Positions 17,703 through 26,249 of a stretch of DNA of 64,000 bases are shown piece by piece. The stretch lies in assembly GCA_910579645.1 (NCBI GenBank), contig CAJTVK010000005.1, positions 1-64,000 of the forward strand, written 5' to 3'. The stretch is from an uncultured Lachnospiraceae bacterium. Lineage in GTDB: Bacteria > Bacillota > Clostridia > Lachnospirales > Lachnospiraceae. The position numbers and the translations under genes were made by a program. The notes under the pieces were generated by a model. The model did not search any database and was not told the origin of the DNA. It saw only the letters and a program-made list of their open reading frames with translations. Numbering within the stretch: the stretch's first letter is position 1; each line of letters begins with the position of its first letter.

Positions 17703-17770
17703 TTAATATATGCAAGCATATCATAATTTTATCATGCAGCCACTATAGCCAAGAAAGGATTTAAAATTTA

Positions 17771-18724
17771 ATGACAACATCCAACATATATGAACCCGAA
17801 CTCAGAATAAACCCTAATACAAGAAAGATATTTGTTCCGCATGAACTGTATAATGTCTGCGTCTCCACGGATGACAATTCAGAAATTATAAAAATCAGGA
17901 TGCCTAGGTATTTTGACGGATATGATCTCGCAAGCAAGGAATGCTCCATAATATACAATAACGCATTAAAGGAAAGAGGAAAATATAAAATAACAGATAT
18001 GGAGATATTCGATGACTCGCTGTTGCTCTACTGGTGCATATCCAATCATGCCGCAAAGGCAAAAGGCAAGATATATTTTGTCGTCGAATTTAAAGCAAGC
18101 AATGCTGAACATAATAAAACATATTCATGGTCTACCATGCCGGCAGAACTGAACATACTGCCATGGCTTGACAATAATGTAAGCTATACAGACAGCAGCA
18201 ATGACAGCAACATAATAGAAAGCATAAGGCAGGATTCCCATAAGCATCAAAACATGGATGTGCTGAACAGAATAACTCATGAAATGATAGGACTGCTTCC
18301 GTATATTAAGCCAGCTTATGAGTCCATTATAAATCATATATCCAAAATAGGGGAATCGGATGGCATGCATGTTCCTAACGGAGGAGAGGTCGGACAAGTT
18401 TTGGGGCGCGTGTCAAATCCTCCCGGCTCCGAAAGTTCCCCATATGCATGGATAGATATGGAAGCAGGTGGGGATGCTGAAATACCGGAGAATGTGAGTG
18501 CATTTAAGAACGACGCAGGATATCAAAATGTGGATGGCGTAAAAAGAATAGTCACAGAAAATATATCGGGAAAGGTTGACAAAATAGCAGGAAAGGGATT
18601 GTCAGAAAACGATTACACTAATGACGACAAAAACAAATTAATCGGCATTCCCAATATTATATTTTCTACAGATATACCAAGCGAATTAGACCAAAATACA
18701 ATATGCTTTGTTTATGAAGACTGA
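17771..18724 (+). CDS. BppU-like upper baseplate/fiber protein (317 aa)
   Basis: N-terminal ~130 residues are paralogous to the preceding gene. The rest has a helical linker and then a Gly-rich fiber stretch (G-G-E-V-G-Q-V-L-G-R, followed by V-D-K-I-A-G-K-G-L-S-E-N-D-Y-T), a pattern common in phage fibers of Firmicutes. Role inferred: attaches receptor-binding proteins to the baseplate. The stop shares bases with the start of a broken fiber gene (TGATG). Confidence 0.6.
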   Translation: MTTSNIYEPELRINPNTRKIFVPHELYNVCVSTDDNSEIIKIRMPRYFDGYDLASKECSIIYNNALKERGKYKITDMEIFDDSLLLYWCISNHAAKAKGKIYFVVEFKASNAEHNKTYSWSTMPAELNILPWLDNNVSYTDSSNDSNIIESIRQDSHKHQNMDVLNRITHEMIGLLPYIKPAYESIINHISKIGESDGMHVPNGGEVGQVLGRVSNPPGSESSPYAWIDMEAGGDAEIPENVSAFKNDAGYQNVDGVKRIVTENISGKVDKIAGKGLSENDYTNDDKNKLIGIPNIIFSTDIPSELDQNTICFVYED

Positions 18725-19326
18725 TGAGGAACATTTTGAGCATTTATTTCAAGGACAATAACCATTCTTCCATAAACAATATATCTGATTGCAGATGTTC
18801 CATAACCAAAAGGCAAGCTTTATGACCAAAAATATATTGGCTCATTAAACGGCTCATGCTATGGCACAATAAAGTATAGAATAAGTCCAGACAGCATCCA
18901 GATGTCCGATGGCGTTGGCAGGCTACAAATGTCAATGGGGAATGGAAATGGGACACATCCTTCATTACTTCCGGCGCAAGCCGGACAAAAAATATCGTCA
19001 CTTCATTTGCATATGGAAATAGCCGTGGATTTGTAAATATATACAAATATAATGCAGGAAACAAAAATGCTTATTACATGTTCTATACAAGCAAAAACGG
19101 TACTGACTGGACTGAATACCCATCCATAAGTATGCAGGGGAGTTACATGGACAAATCAAACAGGGTATATTTTTTTGATGGGATAAATAAATTTGTCTGC
19201 ATAAATAAGAATTCAAATTCTACTTATATGATTTCTGTGTCATCAAATGGGGCTTTAAGCAGCAGTTGTGGCTATATTCCAGAAACCAATGCAGTCATTA
19301 TACAAAATAATCTAAGAAAGGAATAA
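18724..19326 (+). pseudogene. frameshifted tail-fiber gene
   Basis: Starts at an ATG overlapping the previous stop, but the reading frame breaks after 33 codons. A second frame around 18,800-18,910 reads P-K-G-K-L-Y-D-Q-K-Y and I-S-P-D-S-I-Q-M-S-D-G. A third frame from about 18,900 to the stop at 19,326 continues as a tail-type sequence (W-Q-A-T-N-V-N-G-E-W-K-W, later Y-M-F-Y-T-S-K-N-G-T-D-W-T-E-Y). At least two frame changes are needed. It could be real decay, sequencing error, or programmed shifting; decay or error is more likely. Confidence 0.6.
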
Positions 19327-19330
19327 ATAA

Positions 19331-19693
19331 ATGATTAGTTCAAGCGATTTCATAGCGCAGAATTCCTCATCATACACACAGGAATACAGCAGGTTCCCGC
19401 ATCAAGTAATCACGCAGCATCATTTCAGGGATGCGGACAATTCCGTTGCGTCTCTCATCAACGCAATAAACAGCCATAAGATGCAGGGGAACTTTGACAT
19501 AGCAAGCAAGCTGATAGCGGAGAACGCAAATCTATTGGCACATTATACGATAGACGCGTCAACAATCAACACGATCGAGGAGGAAATAAGGAATGCCCAA
19601 GTGATGGTATTGCAGAAACACCAGTGTGTCTATTATGACGAGACTGAGCCGGAATACTGCGCAGTGGGCGACTTGTGGGAAGGGGGGTTATGA
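19331..19693 (+). CDS. tail-associated protein, paralog of next gene (120 aa)
   Basis: Start follows aaaggaataaataa. The C-terminal half matches the next gene (D-A-D, S-K-L-I-A-E / A-A-T-L-L-A, Y-D-E-T-E-P / S-D-T-E-P and a final G-D-L-W / G-E-I-W), so the two are diverged duplicates. Short D-T-E-P-x-x-G-D-x-W tails are common on Firmicute phage fiber or chaperone proteins. Function not known. Confidence 0.55.
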   Translation: MISSSDFIAQNSSSYTQEYSRFPHQVITQHHFRDADNSVASLINAINSHKMQGNFDIASKLIAENANLLAHYTIDASTINTIEEEIRNAQVMVLQKHQCVYYDETEPEYCAVGDLWEGGL

Positions 19694-19694
19694 A

Positions 19695-20000
19695 TTGGTT
19701 TACCCATATACTTCCATTTTCCCTAACGGGATAGACAAACGAACATTTTTCTGTGATGCGGACTTAAACACAAAATCATATCAAGACAAGTATAACGGGC
19801 TATTGGAGCAGGGGAAGTACTCCGATGCCGCTACTCTGTTGGCGCAGAGTCCTATCCATTCATACACGGCGGGGATTCTGAATTATATAGAGGTGAAGAC
19901 AAAGCACTTGCAGGACTATGTTCTTGCGAAGGAAAAATATAACCCATATCACGTTTCTGACACAGAGCCTGACATAGATATAGGCGAAATTTGGTTTTAA
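19695..20000 (+). CDS. tail-associated protein, TTG start (101 aa)
   Basis: A ggaagggggg ribosome site at 19,678-19,687 places the start at TTG 19,695, two bases after the previous stop, although the frame is open further upstream. The 101-residue product is a paralog of the preceding one and ends D-T-E-P-D-I-D-I-G-E-I-W-F. Possibly an adaptor between baseplate and fiber. Confidence 0.55.
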   Translation: MVYPYTSIFPNGIDKRTFFCDADLNTKSYQDKYNGLLEQGKYSDAATLLAQSPIHSYTAGILNYIEVKTKHLQDYVLAKEKYNPYHVSDTEPDIDIGEIWF

Positions 20001-20021
20001 AGACAGGAAGGAGACATAAAA

Positions 20022-20939
20022 ATGCCAATCAACGAAACAGTATATTTACATAGGAACCACAGGGTATGCATCGGTAAAAACGGAACCCAGAAAATTTGGA
20101 ATAAATATTCCTTCTGGACGCATTCCAGTGACGTATGGTTTGATGACGGGACTACCCTTGAAAGCAAAATGTCCGGACTGAAAGGGATTACCGGAAACAT
20201 AGACAGCGGAGCCGGATACGCAGCAGATGTCACATTGGTCAAGGCCATAAGGGACAGCCTCAAAGGGCTCATTGACAACCTGTCGGCTGCCGTCGCATCA
20301 ATCAACAGCAGATTAGGCGGGCTTAGTTTTTATGAGGACTCGAATGGGAAATGGGTGGTAGGTGCTGATTCAGTGCCAAAAAAATTGGGTAGCGGTGGGC
20401 TGGACGGGCTCAAGAAAGTTGTATACAGACAGATTCGTCAGCCTGCAAGTGTACAGAACGTAAGAATGAAGAAAACTGTCGAACATGATGGGAACTGGAT
20501 TGTCTACACAGAAAACTTGTCCATCCCATATGACGGGACACAGATAGTTGACAACTGGGAGAGAACAGTCATAACAGTAAATCATGATGTTGGTTGGGGA
20601 GGCGGTTCCATAGACCATACGGTCATCGGGTATAAGTTTCACATTAACAATCTGTTTCCTTCTGACTATAGGGATTGGACATCTGATAATTTCTATTTTG
20701 TACTGACAGACTATCTTCCGGAATGCAGCCATGGCGGTTCCAATAACACACATATAGATGAGGAAAAGCAATGGTGTGACTGCACGAATAGGACATATAA
20801 TTCATCCAACGGCATTTTGGAAGTCCCACGTATCGTAGCGTCTGCACAGGAAGGAAGAGCAACGGTTGAAACCGAAGAAGATACTTCTGGTCACATAGTC
20901 CTTAAGCTGACTGGATGGGAACTTCTTATCATTGGCTGA
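20022..20939 (+). CDS. tail-fiber protein with fixed tip (305 aa)
   Basis: Strong ribosome site (aggaaggagacat). The N-terminal ~95 residues are an attachment and helical shaft. Then comes S-I-N-S-R-L-G-G, closely like the S-T-I-N-S-N-L-G-S hinge of the switchable fiber at 21,873. The underlying DNA (around 20,302-20,315) is an 11-of-14 match to the recombination core. The rest is a beta-rich tip domain. It looks like a related fiber whose tip is now locked. No tip cassette for it is seen elsewhere in the window. Confidence 0.55.
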   Translation: MPINETVYLHRNHRVCIGKNGTQKIWNKYSFWTHSSDVWFDDGTTLESKMSGLKGITGNIDSGAGYAADVTLVKAIRDSLKGLIDNLSAAVASINSRLGGLSFYEDSNGKWVVGADSVPKKLGSGGLDGLKKVVYRQIRQPASVQNVRMKKTVEHDGNWIVYTENLSIPYDGTQIVDNWERTVITVNHDVGWGGGSIDHTVIGYKFHINNLFPSDYRDWTSDNFYFVLTDYLPECSHGGSNNTHIDEEKQWCDCTNRTYNSSNGILEVPRIVASAQEGRATVETEEDTSGHIVLKLTGWELLIIG

Positions 20940-21010
20940 TTATTATACATGTATTGAAAATAATTATAGGGATAGTTGATGGCAGCGTAAAATAGTTTGT
21001 GTCTTTGGGA

Positions 21011-21072
21011 AAAAATCCTCCTTTTTGATAAAAATTTTCGTATCTTGATCCTTACCAAAAAGGAAGATTTTT
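21011..21072 (+). terminator. 17-bp-arm hairpin after fiber gene
   Basis: aaaaatcctcctttttg (21,011-21,027) pairs with caaaaaggaagattttt (21,056-21,072) with one mismatch; T-rich bases follow. It sits in the 317-base gap between two fiber genes (20,940-21,256). The A-tract and T-tract arms would work in both directions. The rest of the gap is AT-rich and shows no gene. Confidence 0.55.
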
Positions 21073-21256
21073 CTTCCTACCACTGCTTTTCATTTTTAAC
21101 ATACTAACTAACCAGCAAGAAAAGATTAAAAATGTTTTCTTTAAAATCAATAAATTATAGTACAAAATTTTGTGTCATTCCAATAAATTCTTTTGAAGAC
21201 TTGTCTTCTCTTCCTATTCAACAAAATAAAGGAAAAAAATAGATTGGAGATAAAAT

Positions 21257-21859
21257 ATGGCAACTACAACGGAAATTTTTTTAAATGAACATGGCTTAGA
21301 ACTTTACAATCAAAAATTATTTGCTAAAATTGCTCATGATATTAATGATGCAAAATATAACGATACAGAATTAAGAGATAAAATCCATAGCAATGAATTG
21401 GCAATTTCAACATTATCCGGAGAAGGAACCGGAAGCGTCAAGAAACAAATTGATGACGCTTTAAATGATTTTGCGACAAAAGTATCTGATGATAATGTAA
21501 TAAATACATTTAAAGAACTAATTGATTACTGTGCAGCACATACTTCTGAAGTTTCTGAAATGGCAGGAGATATTTCCAACAATTCTACTGCCATATCTGA
21601 ACTGATGCATTATATAGGGGAACTCCCGACAGAAACAAATGCAACTACTATAATCGAATACATTAATTCTCAGGTTGCATCAACTGATATATCTTCTGCC
21701 ATTGAGGCTGCAAAACAGCAAGCAATAAGCACCGCTGCATCAGATGCAACTTTTAAAGCAAATAATTCTTTGTCTGATGCCAAAGCATATACTGACAATG
21801 CAATTGAAACATTAAATATTCCTATTTCGGATGAAAAAATAAATGCCTTGTTTAACTAA
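21257..21859 (+). CDS. coiled-coil tail-fiber shaft protein (200 aa)
   Basis: Long helical, heptad-like protein with A-I-S/T repeats and a central segment (Y-I-G-E-L-P, then T-T-I-I-E-Y-I) frequent in Firmicute phage fibers. Ends I-S-D-E-K-I-N-A-L-F-N, matching the C-terminal I-x-D-x-K-I-x-x-L-F pattern of the 17,055 gene. Ribosome site ttggagat. Precedes the switchable fiber by 13 bases and probably assembles with it. Confidence 0.6.
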   Translation: MATTTEIFLNEHGLELYNQKLFAKIAHDINDAKYNDTELRDKIHSNELAISTLSGEGTGSVKKQIDDALNDFATKVSDDNVINTFKELIDYCAAHTSEVSEMAGDISNNSTAISELMHYIGELPTETNATTIIEYINSQVASTDISSAIEAAKQQAISTAASDATFKANNSLSDAKAYTDNAIETLNIPISDEKINALFN

Positions 21860-21872
21860 TGGAGGTAACATT

Positions 21873-22685
21873 ATGGTCAATAATATAAATTCTGAACCTG
21901 AAGAACGGTTGAATTATCATGGATTGTCCAAGTTCCTTGATAATTTAAAAACACTGTTTGCATTTAAAACCGATATGCCAGCTAAACTTAGCCAACTTGA
22001 AAATGACGTTGGATATAAAACTTCAGACACAGTATATACCCATCCATCATATACAGCGAAATCATCTGGATTGTATAAAGTATCCGTTGACAGTACTGGG
22101 CATATTAATTCCACTACAGAAGTGACTAAAGCCGATATAACGCAACTCGGTATCTTATCTGAAACCCCATCTTTTAATGACACCACTTCTACATACTCTA
22201 CACTATCTGCTGCAAATACCGCTGCTGAAACATCGAGCAACGCAATTAAAAGCGGTGTAAACATTTTAACTACATTATCAAACATAAAAAAAACCTTTGC
22301 CGCTATTATCCAAGGTTTAAAAATCCTTGGGACAAATGTTGGGATGATACAGGGCATAACATCAGACCTGAATGCAGAATCCGATTATGTAGCTGCATCT
22401 GCTAAAGCACTTAGTACAATAAACAGCAATTTAGGCAGCCTGTCCGGCTTCCGGATTGCCTACTTCGGGAAGACCTTCACCTTTGACGGAAGCGGTGAGT
22501 CTGTTGTTGAGGAAGCAGGGCATGTAACGGAAGCCTATGTCACGGTCAGCCAAATCATGAACTTCGATGTGTGCACGTTCTTTGGCTACGTCAGCAAGGA
22601 CGGGAAACTTGTGCTTCACGGCTACAAAGGTATCCAGGCATTTACGGGTGAGATATGGCTCACTGTTTTCGGGCTTGTGCGTTAG
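21873..22685 (+). CDS. switchable tail-fiber protein, shaft plus tip A (270 aa)
   Basis: Start ATG 21,873 has an ideal ggaggt site 6 bases before it. Residues 1-180 are an attachment domain (Y-H-G-L-S-K-F-L-D-N-L-K), a Thr/Ser-rich shaft and a hinge I-N-S-N-L. The codons for the hinge (a-t-a aac agc aat tta) lie in the 14-bp recombination core at 22,420-22,433. The final ~87 residues (tip A) are a small beta-rich domain, the likely host-receptor binder. Three silent tips (B, C and D) in the window have the same hinge and frame, so this protein's end can be exchanged. A stop (TAG) overlaps, tail to tail, with the stop of tip B. Confidence 0.7.
   Translation: MVNNINSEPEERLNYHGLSKFLDNLKTLFAFKTDMPAKLSQLENDVGYKTSDTVYTHPSYTAKSSGLYKVSVDSTGHINSTTEVTKADITQLGILSETPSFNDTTSTYSTLSAANTAAETSSNAIKSGVNILTTLSNIKKTFAAIIQGLKILGTNVGMIQGITSDLNAESDYVAASAKALSTINSNLGSLSGFRIAYFGKTFTFDGSGESVVEEAGHVTEAYVTVSQIMNFDVCTFFGYVSKDGKLVLHGYKGIQAFTGEIWLTVFGLVR
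22411..22433 (+). repeat. recombination site S1 (active hinge)
   Basis: Contains the 14-bp core taaacagcaattta, identical in all four sites. TAAA and TTTA are inverted arms around an asymmetric 6-base centre (cagcaa), a form suited to tyrosine recombinases. S1 and S2 match at 22 of 23 positions. Confidence 0.75.
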
Positions 22686-23019
22686 GCCTTTAAAAAGAAT
22701 ATGTTATTAAATGAAACATACTTATATCTCGCGAGGTCAGTCTGTATGGAAACGTAACGGTTGGTTGCATTTACCGGTATATACATCTGAGTAGAGTAGT
22801 CCCAGCCACTATAATTAAAGGCCATTGCGCCAAGCGGATGGATGATTTCAATGCCGTTTGGCATATTGATTACAAAGGGTCTTTTCTCCGCATCCGCATC
22901 AATAAATACACGTAGATATAGGATTTTTCCATATTTAAAGGCAACTACAACCGCACTTTCCGGGACCGTAAAGTCCGCGCTTATGTCTTCTGCCGATAAA
23001 TTGCTGTTTAATGTACTAA
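22682..23019 (-). other. silent tip cassette B
   Basis: On the minus strand, from site S2 (22,997-23,019) the frame reads I-S-T-L-N-S-N-L and then ~108 residues of beta-rich tip ending I-F-F-L-K-A and a stop whose bases overlap tip A's stop. No start codon or ribosome site precedes it: it is a C-terminal segment without a promoter. In the A-strand frame after inversion it would be fused to the fiber shaft. Confidence 0.75.
22997..23019 (-). repeat. recombination site S2
   Basis: Minus-strand copy of the site with core taaacagcaattta, one mismatch from S1 over 23 bases, in inverted orientation to S1. It marks the start of silent tip B. Confidence 0.75.
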
Positions 23020-23108
23020 TATTTTTAAAATTAATAGCCGTATTTCTTTATATTATAATTAACATTCTAATAAGACTGTAAAAATTTATTTTTATTGAAA
23101 GGATAAAT

Positions 23109-23873
23109 ATGAGTAAACTTATTTTTATGAATAACCCAGAAAAAATATATACATGTAACTTTTCCCAAATTGGAAAAAACCAAATTCGATTGATTTTCGA
23201 TTCAGAAGATATTCCAAGCAAAAAAGTATATTTATCTGGATGCTGTCTTGTGAATGAATGGAACCCTGAATTAATTCAAGCAAACCGTGAAGATTATAAG
23301 TATTTATATCGTAAATACGATAATGATTCCAATATTATCGAATTATGCAACAATAATATGCCTTATATAGACAATGGAATAAATATCGCAGAATATACAC
23401 CTACATTAGAAGAAATAAAAAAAACAAAAATATCTGAATTTTCCCGTATATGTAATCAAATGATTACTAATGGTGTAGATATTGACATAGATGGAAATCC
23501 AGAACATTTTTCTTATACTGATGAAGACCAGAGAAATATTAAGGAACTTTTTGATATTGCATTACAAACAAATAACTCTATGTATTATCATTCAAATAAT
23601 GGATGGTGTAAGTTATATTCTGCGGAACAGATTATCAATTTATATATTTCGGAAGTCACAAATAAAATACACCATACAACATACTTCAATCAGATAAAAA
23701 TGTATGTTGAATCATTAGATGATAAAGACATCATATTTAATATCACATATGGTACTGAGCTGCCTAGAGAATATTCAGAAACATATAATAACGCTATGCT
23801 AAAAGCAATAGAAAGTTTAGACTTGTTATTACAAAACAGACAGCAGATCCTTTCATCCTCTAAAGAAGGATAA
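23109..23873 (+). CDS. putative fiber-assembly/DUF4376-like protein (254 aa)
   Basis: The N-terminal ~90 residues are unrecognised. From about 95 to 200 the text (K-I-S-E-F-S, D-I-D-G, F-S-Y-T-D-E-D-Q, later L-Y-I-S-E-V-T-N-K) resembles the DUF4376 or XkdW-like domain often found next to phage fibers, where it is thought to help fiber assembly. It sits within the shufflon, between tip B and the recombinase, on the plus strand in the present arrangement. It would be inverted when S1/S4 or S2/S3 recombine. Confidence 0.5.
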   Translation: MSKLIFMNNPEKIYTCNFSQIGKNQIRLIFDSEDIPSKKVYLSGCCLVNEWNPELIQANREDYKYLYRKYDNDSNIIELCNNNMPYIDNGINIAEYTPTLEEIKKTKISEFSRICNQMITNGVDIDIDGNPEHFSYTDEDQRNIKELFDIALQTNNSMYYHSNNGWCKLYSAEQIINLYISEVTNKIHHTTYFNQIKMYVESLDDKDIIFNITYGTELPREYSETYNNAMLKAIESLDLLLQNRQQILSSSKEG

Positions 23874-23949
23874 ACCATCGGTCTCTATTATTGTATAGAA
23901 TTGATTTATCGACACTACTCCCATATGTCAATGTTTATATTTACCGGAC

Positions 23950-23982
23950 TATTAGGAGTGTTTTTTATAGACACTCCTAATA
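23950..23982. terminator. perfect 11-bp-arm hairpin upstream of recombinase
   Basis: tattaggagtg (23,950-23,960) and cactcctaata (23,972-23,982) form a perfect stem with an 11-base loop. It may end transcription from the fiber-assembly gene or act as an operator near the recombinase promoter. The rest of 23,874-24,240 holds no gene; a TATAAT box is at 23,994-23,999 but no good -35 matches it. Confidence 0.5.
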
Positions 23983-24240
23983 ATATATTCGGATATAATA
24001 TCTTCTTTGTCTTTGCGTAGGTAAAAACGAATTGCTTTTATTGGCATACCATTTTGTGCTGACTATAACTATTATATTTGTAAAGACAACGAAGTTCCAT
24101 ATTACAAAATATTGGACAAATTGATATTCAGATTCCCTTTGAACAAGTTTCCACAAATTTATCCAGAACTCTTGTTCGGAACTTATGTTTGTGATATCAT
24201 AATTCTATTACCTTTATGTAAATGTGGGAGGAGCTTAGAT

Positions 24241-25278
24241 ATGTTTGAAGATTACAATAATGCCAGTAATACCTGTGATAATACAATTTCTAAGGAACAT
24301 ATATTCAATAGCATACTGTGTACCATGGATAAAACACTAACAAAGAATCAAATTGCTATGTTATCTAATACTTTATCATGCACTTTTGAAAATATCAATT
24401 TTCAGCAAAACACAAACATGCTTAGTACATATACTGTAGATAACGATGCACTAATTCGTGGTTTTATGCTTGTCAAAAAGATGGCTGGCATTAAAGAATC
24501 AAGTCTGAAAGCATATGCCTTCACTATATATAAATTTATTGACTACTGCAAAATGGATCTAAAAAAAGTTGATACAAATAAAATACGTTGCTTCTTATTA
24601 ATGTGTGAGAAAACTATGAGTTTATGTAGTGTTGATAATAGAAGAAGGAATCTGAATACTTTCTTTCAATATTTAGAGGACGAAGATTATATTTCCAAAA
24701 ATCCATGCAGAAAAATTCCAAGAATAAAAGAAGGGGTAAAAGCAAAAAAATTTTATACTGATTTAGAGATCGAAACAATGAGAGATTCATGTAATAATAT
24801 AAGAGAATTGGCCTTGATTGATTTACTTATATCAACTGGAATCAGAATATCAGAAGTATGCAAAATTATGATCTCTGATATAGATTGGGAAGAAAGAACA
24901 ATACTGATTCATGGCAAAGGGCAAAAAGAGAGAATTGTGCCTATTACTATCAGATGTAAAAAACATTTGAAAGATTACATTAAAACTAAAAAAAATGATT
25001 CAGAGTATCTCTTCTCTTCCATCAGAAAGCCATATGGCAAATTAAGCAGAGAAGCTATTAGTAAAATAATAAAAGATATCGGAAGTCGAGCTGGTTTGCC
25101 CAATATCACTGTACACTGCTTTAGACGCTGGTTTGCTTCAGATTTAAATAAAAAAGGAATTGACCCTGTTGTAATTCAAGAAATTTTAGGACATGAATCT
25201 TTTTCTACGACTCAAAGAAATTATCTTGCAAAATCAACCAAAAAAGCTAAACACGCAATTGATACATATGCTATGTAA
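24241..25278 (+). CDS. tyrosine recombinase, probable shufflon invertase (345 aa)
   Basis: Start ATG 24,241, 7 bases after gggaggag; an upstream in-frame ATT/ATG extension lacks such a site. N-terminal SAM-like core-binding domain (about 65-160). Catalytic domain with Arg 202 (G-I-R-I-S-E-V), Lys 226 (G-K-G-Q-K-E-R), His 292 and Arg 295 (H-C-F-R), His 318 (G-H-E-S) and nucleophile Tyr 328 (R-N-Y-L). All catalytic residues are present. It lies inside a set of inverted fiber-tip sites, so I favour inversion of tips (Rci-like) over phage integration; it could do both. A good terminator follows. Confidence 0.85.
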   Translation: MFEDYNNASNTCDNTISKEHIFNSILCTMDKTLTKNQIAMLSNTLSCTFENINFQQNTNMLSTYTVDNDALIRGFMLVKKMAGIKESSLKAYAFTIYKFIDYCKMDLKKVDTNKIRCFLLMCEKTMSLCSVDNRRRNLNTFFQYLEDEDYISKNPCRKIPRIKEGVKAKKFYTDLEIETMRDSCNNIRELALIDLLISTGIRISEVCKIMISDIDWEERTILIHGKGQKERIVPITIRCKKHLKDYIKTKKNDSEYLFSSIRKPYGKLSREAISKIIKDIGSRAGLPNITVHCFRRWFASDLNKKGIDPVVIQEILGHESFSTTQRNYLAKSTKKAKHAIDTYAM

Positions 25279-25285
25279 TTATATA

Positions 25286-25331
25286 ATGGTTACTACATTA
25301 TTATAGAATAACTGTAGTAGCCATTTTTTCA
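25286..25331 (+). terminator. rho-independent terminator of recombinase gene
   Basis: atggttactaca (25,286-25,297) pairs with tgtagtagccat (25,313-25,324), one G-T wobble, followed by ttttttc. The 245 bases after it up to site S3 hold no convincing gene. Confidence 0.8.
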
Positions 25332-25576
25332 CGCTTCTGGCGATGTCTTATAATTCTTCATATATTAAACTCATACTTACTTATAATTTCCCCTCAGTTT
25401 ACTTCATATTTGGGAAAATATTATAGTTTTCACCGAAAAATATTATACAAATGGGATTATGCATTTCTCTTTCTCTATTACAAAACATTTTATAAAGCTG
25501 TTATGCTTCTACGTCATGTTGTTTTAACAGATTCATTATTTTTTATCATATATAATTTCCCCATTCCCTTCTTTTA

Positions 25577-25866
25577 TAGTTACATTAAACAGCAATTTAC
25601 AGAAGAAAGCGGATTTGGATAAAGAGAATGTCTTCACAGATACGCTCACATCGATTTGTGATAAAAATTTATCGCCCACAAATTATGTGGCCGGTTCATT
25701 TTCTGCGTGGGCACCCCTTCATCTAAAACCAGATACCAGGGCCGGGTATGGCTTTCATAACCAAGGGTCAAACGGCATCTATCTGTATTTGGATATAGAT
25801 GACACGCTTAAATACATGGATACCACAGGCGGTACATATCAAATACAGGCTGTAAGAATTAACTAA
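25577..25866 (+). other. site S3 and silent tip cassette C
   Basis: Site S3 (25,577-25,599) carries the invariant 14-bp core on the plus strand. The frame reads V-T-L-N-S-N-L-Q-K-K and then ~85 residues to a stop at 25,864-25,866. The end (a G-Y-G-F region, then Q-I-Q-A-V-R-I-N) is like many phage fiber tips. No start codon or ribosome site, so it is silent here. Confidence 0.72.
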
Positions 25867-25877
25867 AGCCTAAACGG

Positions 25878-26249
25878 TCAGACCTTATAAACCGCGAATA
25901 TTTCGCCCTCCCATATTGTGCCGCTGCCCTCGCTGTTGAAACCCTGAGTAATGGCTCCATTGGGCTCTATGGACACAGGAAAACCGAATGACACTTGCCC
26001 TGCTTCCAATGAATACCGCCTGCACCGTATGATTCCCATAGCTGCCTGAGTGGGACGGTACCCGGCAGGAACCGTGAACAGCGGGGTCTTCGTGAAAAAA
26101 TGCACGCCCGCACAGACGGCCATGACTATTACCAAGTTCCCGCATTTAAAGCACATCCCCCTGTTTGAGAAGCTTTCCACCGCACAGGCTGGATTTACCT
26201 CAACAGTGGACGAACTAAACCTGCCTAAATTGCTGTTTATTTCACTAAA
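25878..26249 (-). other. silent tip cassette D
   Basis: Minus-strand frame from site S4 reads F-S-E-I-N-S-N-L-G-R, then ~118 residues to a stop 11 bases from the end of tip C. It contains V-P-A-G-Y-R-P and a final I-W-E-G-E-I-F-A-V-Y-K-V, typical of receptor-binding fiber tips. No start or ribosome site. Convergent with tip C, as B is with A. Confidence 0.72.
26226..26249 (-). repeat. recombination site S4
   Basis: Minus-strand copy with the same core taaacagcaattta; like S1 it is followed by ggcag, giving N-S-N-L-G. Inverted relative to S1 and S3. Confidence 0.7.

Larger units (their letters stand above)
22411..26249. other. tail-fiber shufflon (four tips, four sites, recombinase)
   Basis: Composite locus: site S1(+), tip A(+), tip B(-), S2(-), fiber-assembly-like gene, tyrosine recombinase, S3(+), tip C(+), tip D(-), S4(-). 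Convergent tip pairs A/B and C/D mirror the segments of the R64 plasmid shufflon, which is switched by the tyrosine recombinase Rci. Inversion S1 by S2 (about 0.6 kb) swaps A and B; S1 by S4 (about 3.8 kb) brings D; combinations bring C. Directly seen: sites, orientations, frame conservation and recombinase residues. Inferred: activity and role in host range. Confidence 0.75.

Noticed and set aside
18744..19216. Minus-strand frames across the broken fiber gene
   Set aside because: No start signals and the plus-strand frames carry fiber-like text.
24112..24240. Longer N-terminus for the tyrosine recombinase
   Set aside because: No ribosome site before 24,112, hydrophobic text without family match; gggaggag at 24,226 fits the ATG at 24,241.
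24241..25278. Plain phage integrase at an attachment end
   Set aside because: No tRNA or att-like repeat nearby, and the gene sits among inverted fiber-tip sites; dual use cannot be excluded.
25410..25622. 70-residue hydrophobic frame between recombinase and tip C
   Set aside because: Overlaps site S3 in another frame and lacks a ribosome site; the tip C frame explains the conserved hinge.
21257..26249. Diversity-generating retroelement for fiber variation
   Set aside because: No reverse transcriptase and no template/variable repeat pair; the sites and tips indicate inversion instead.
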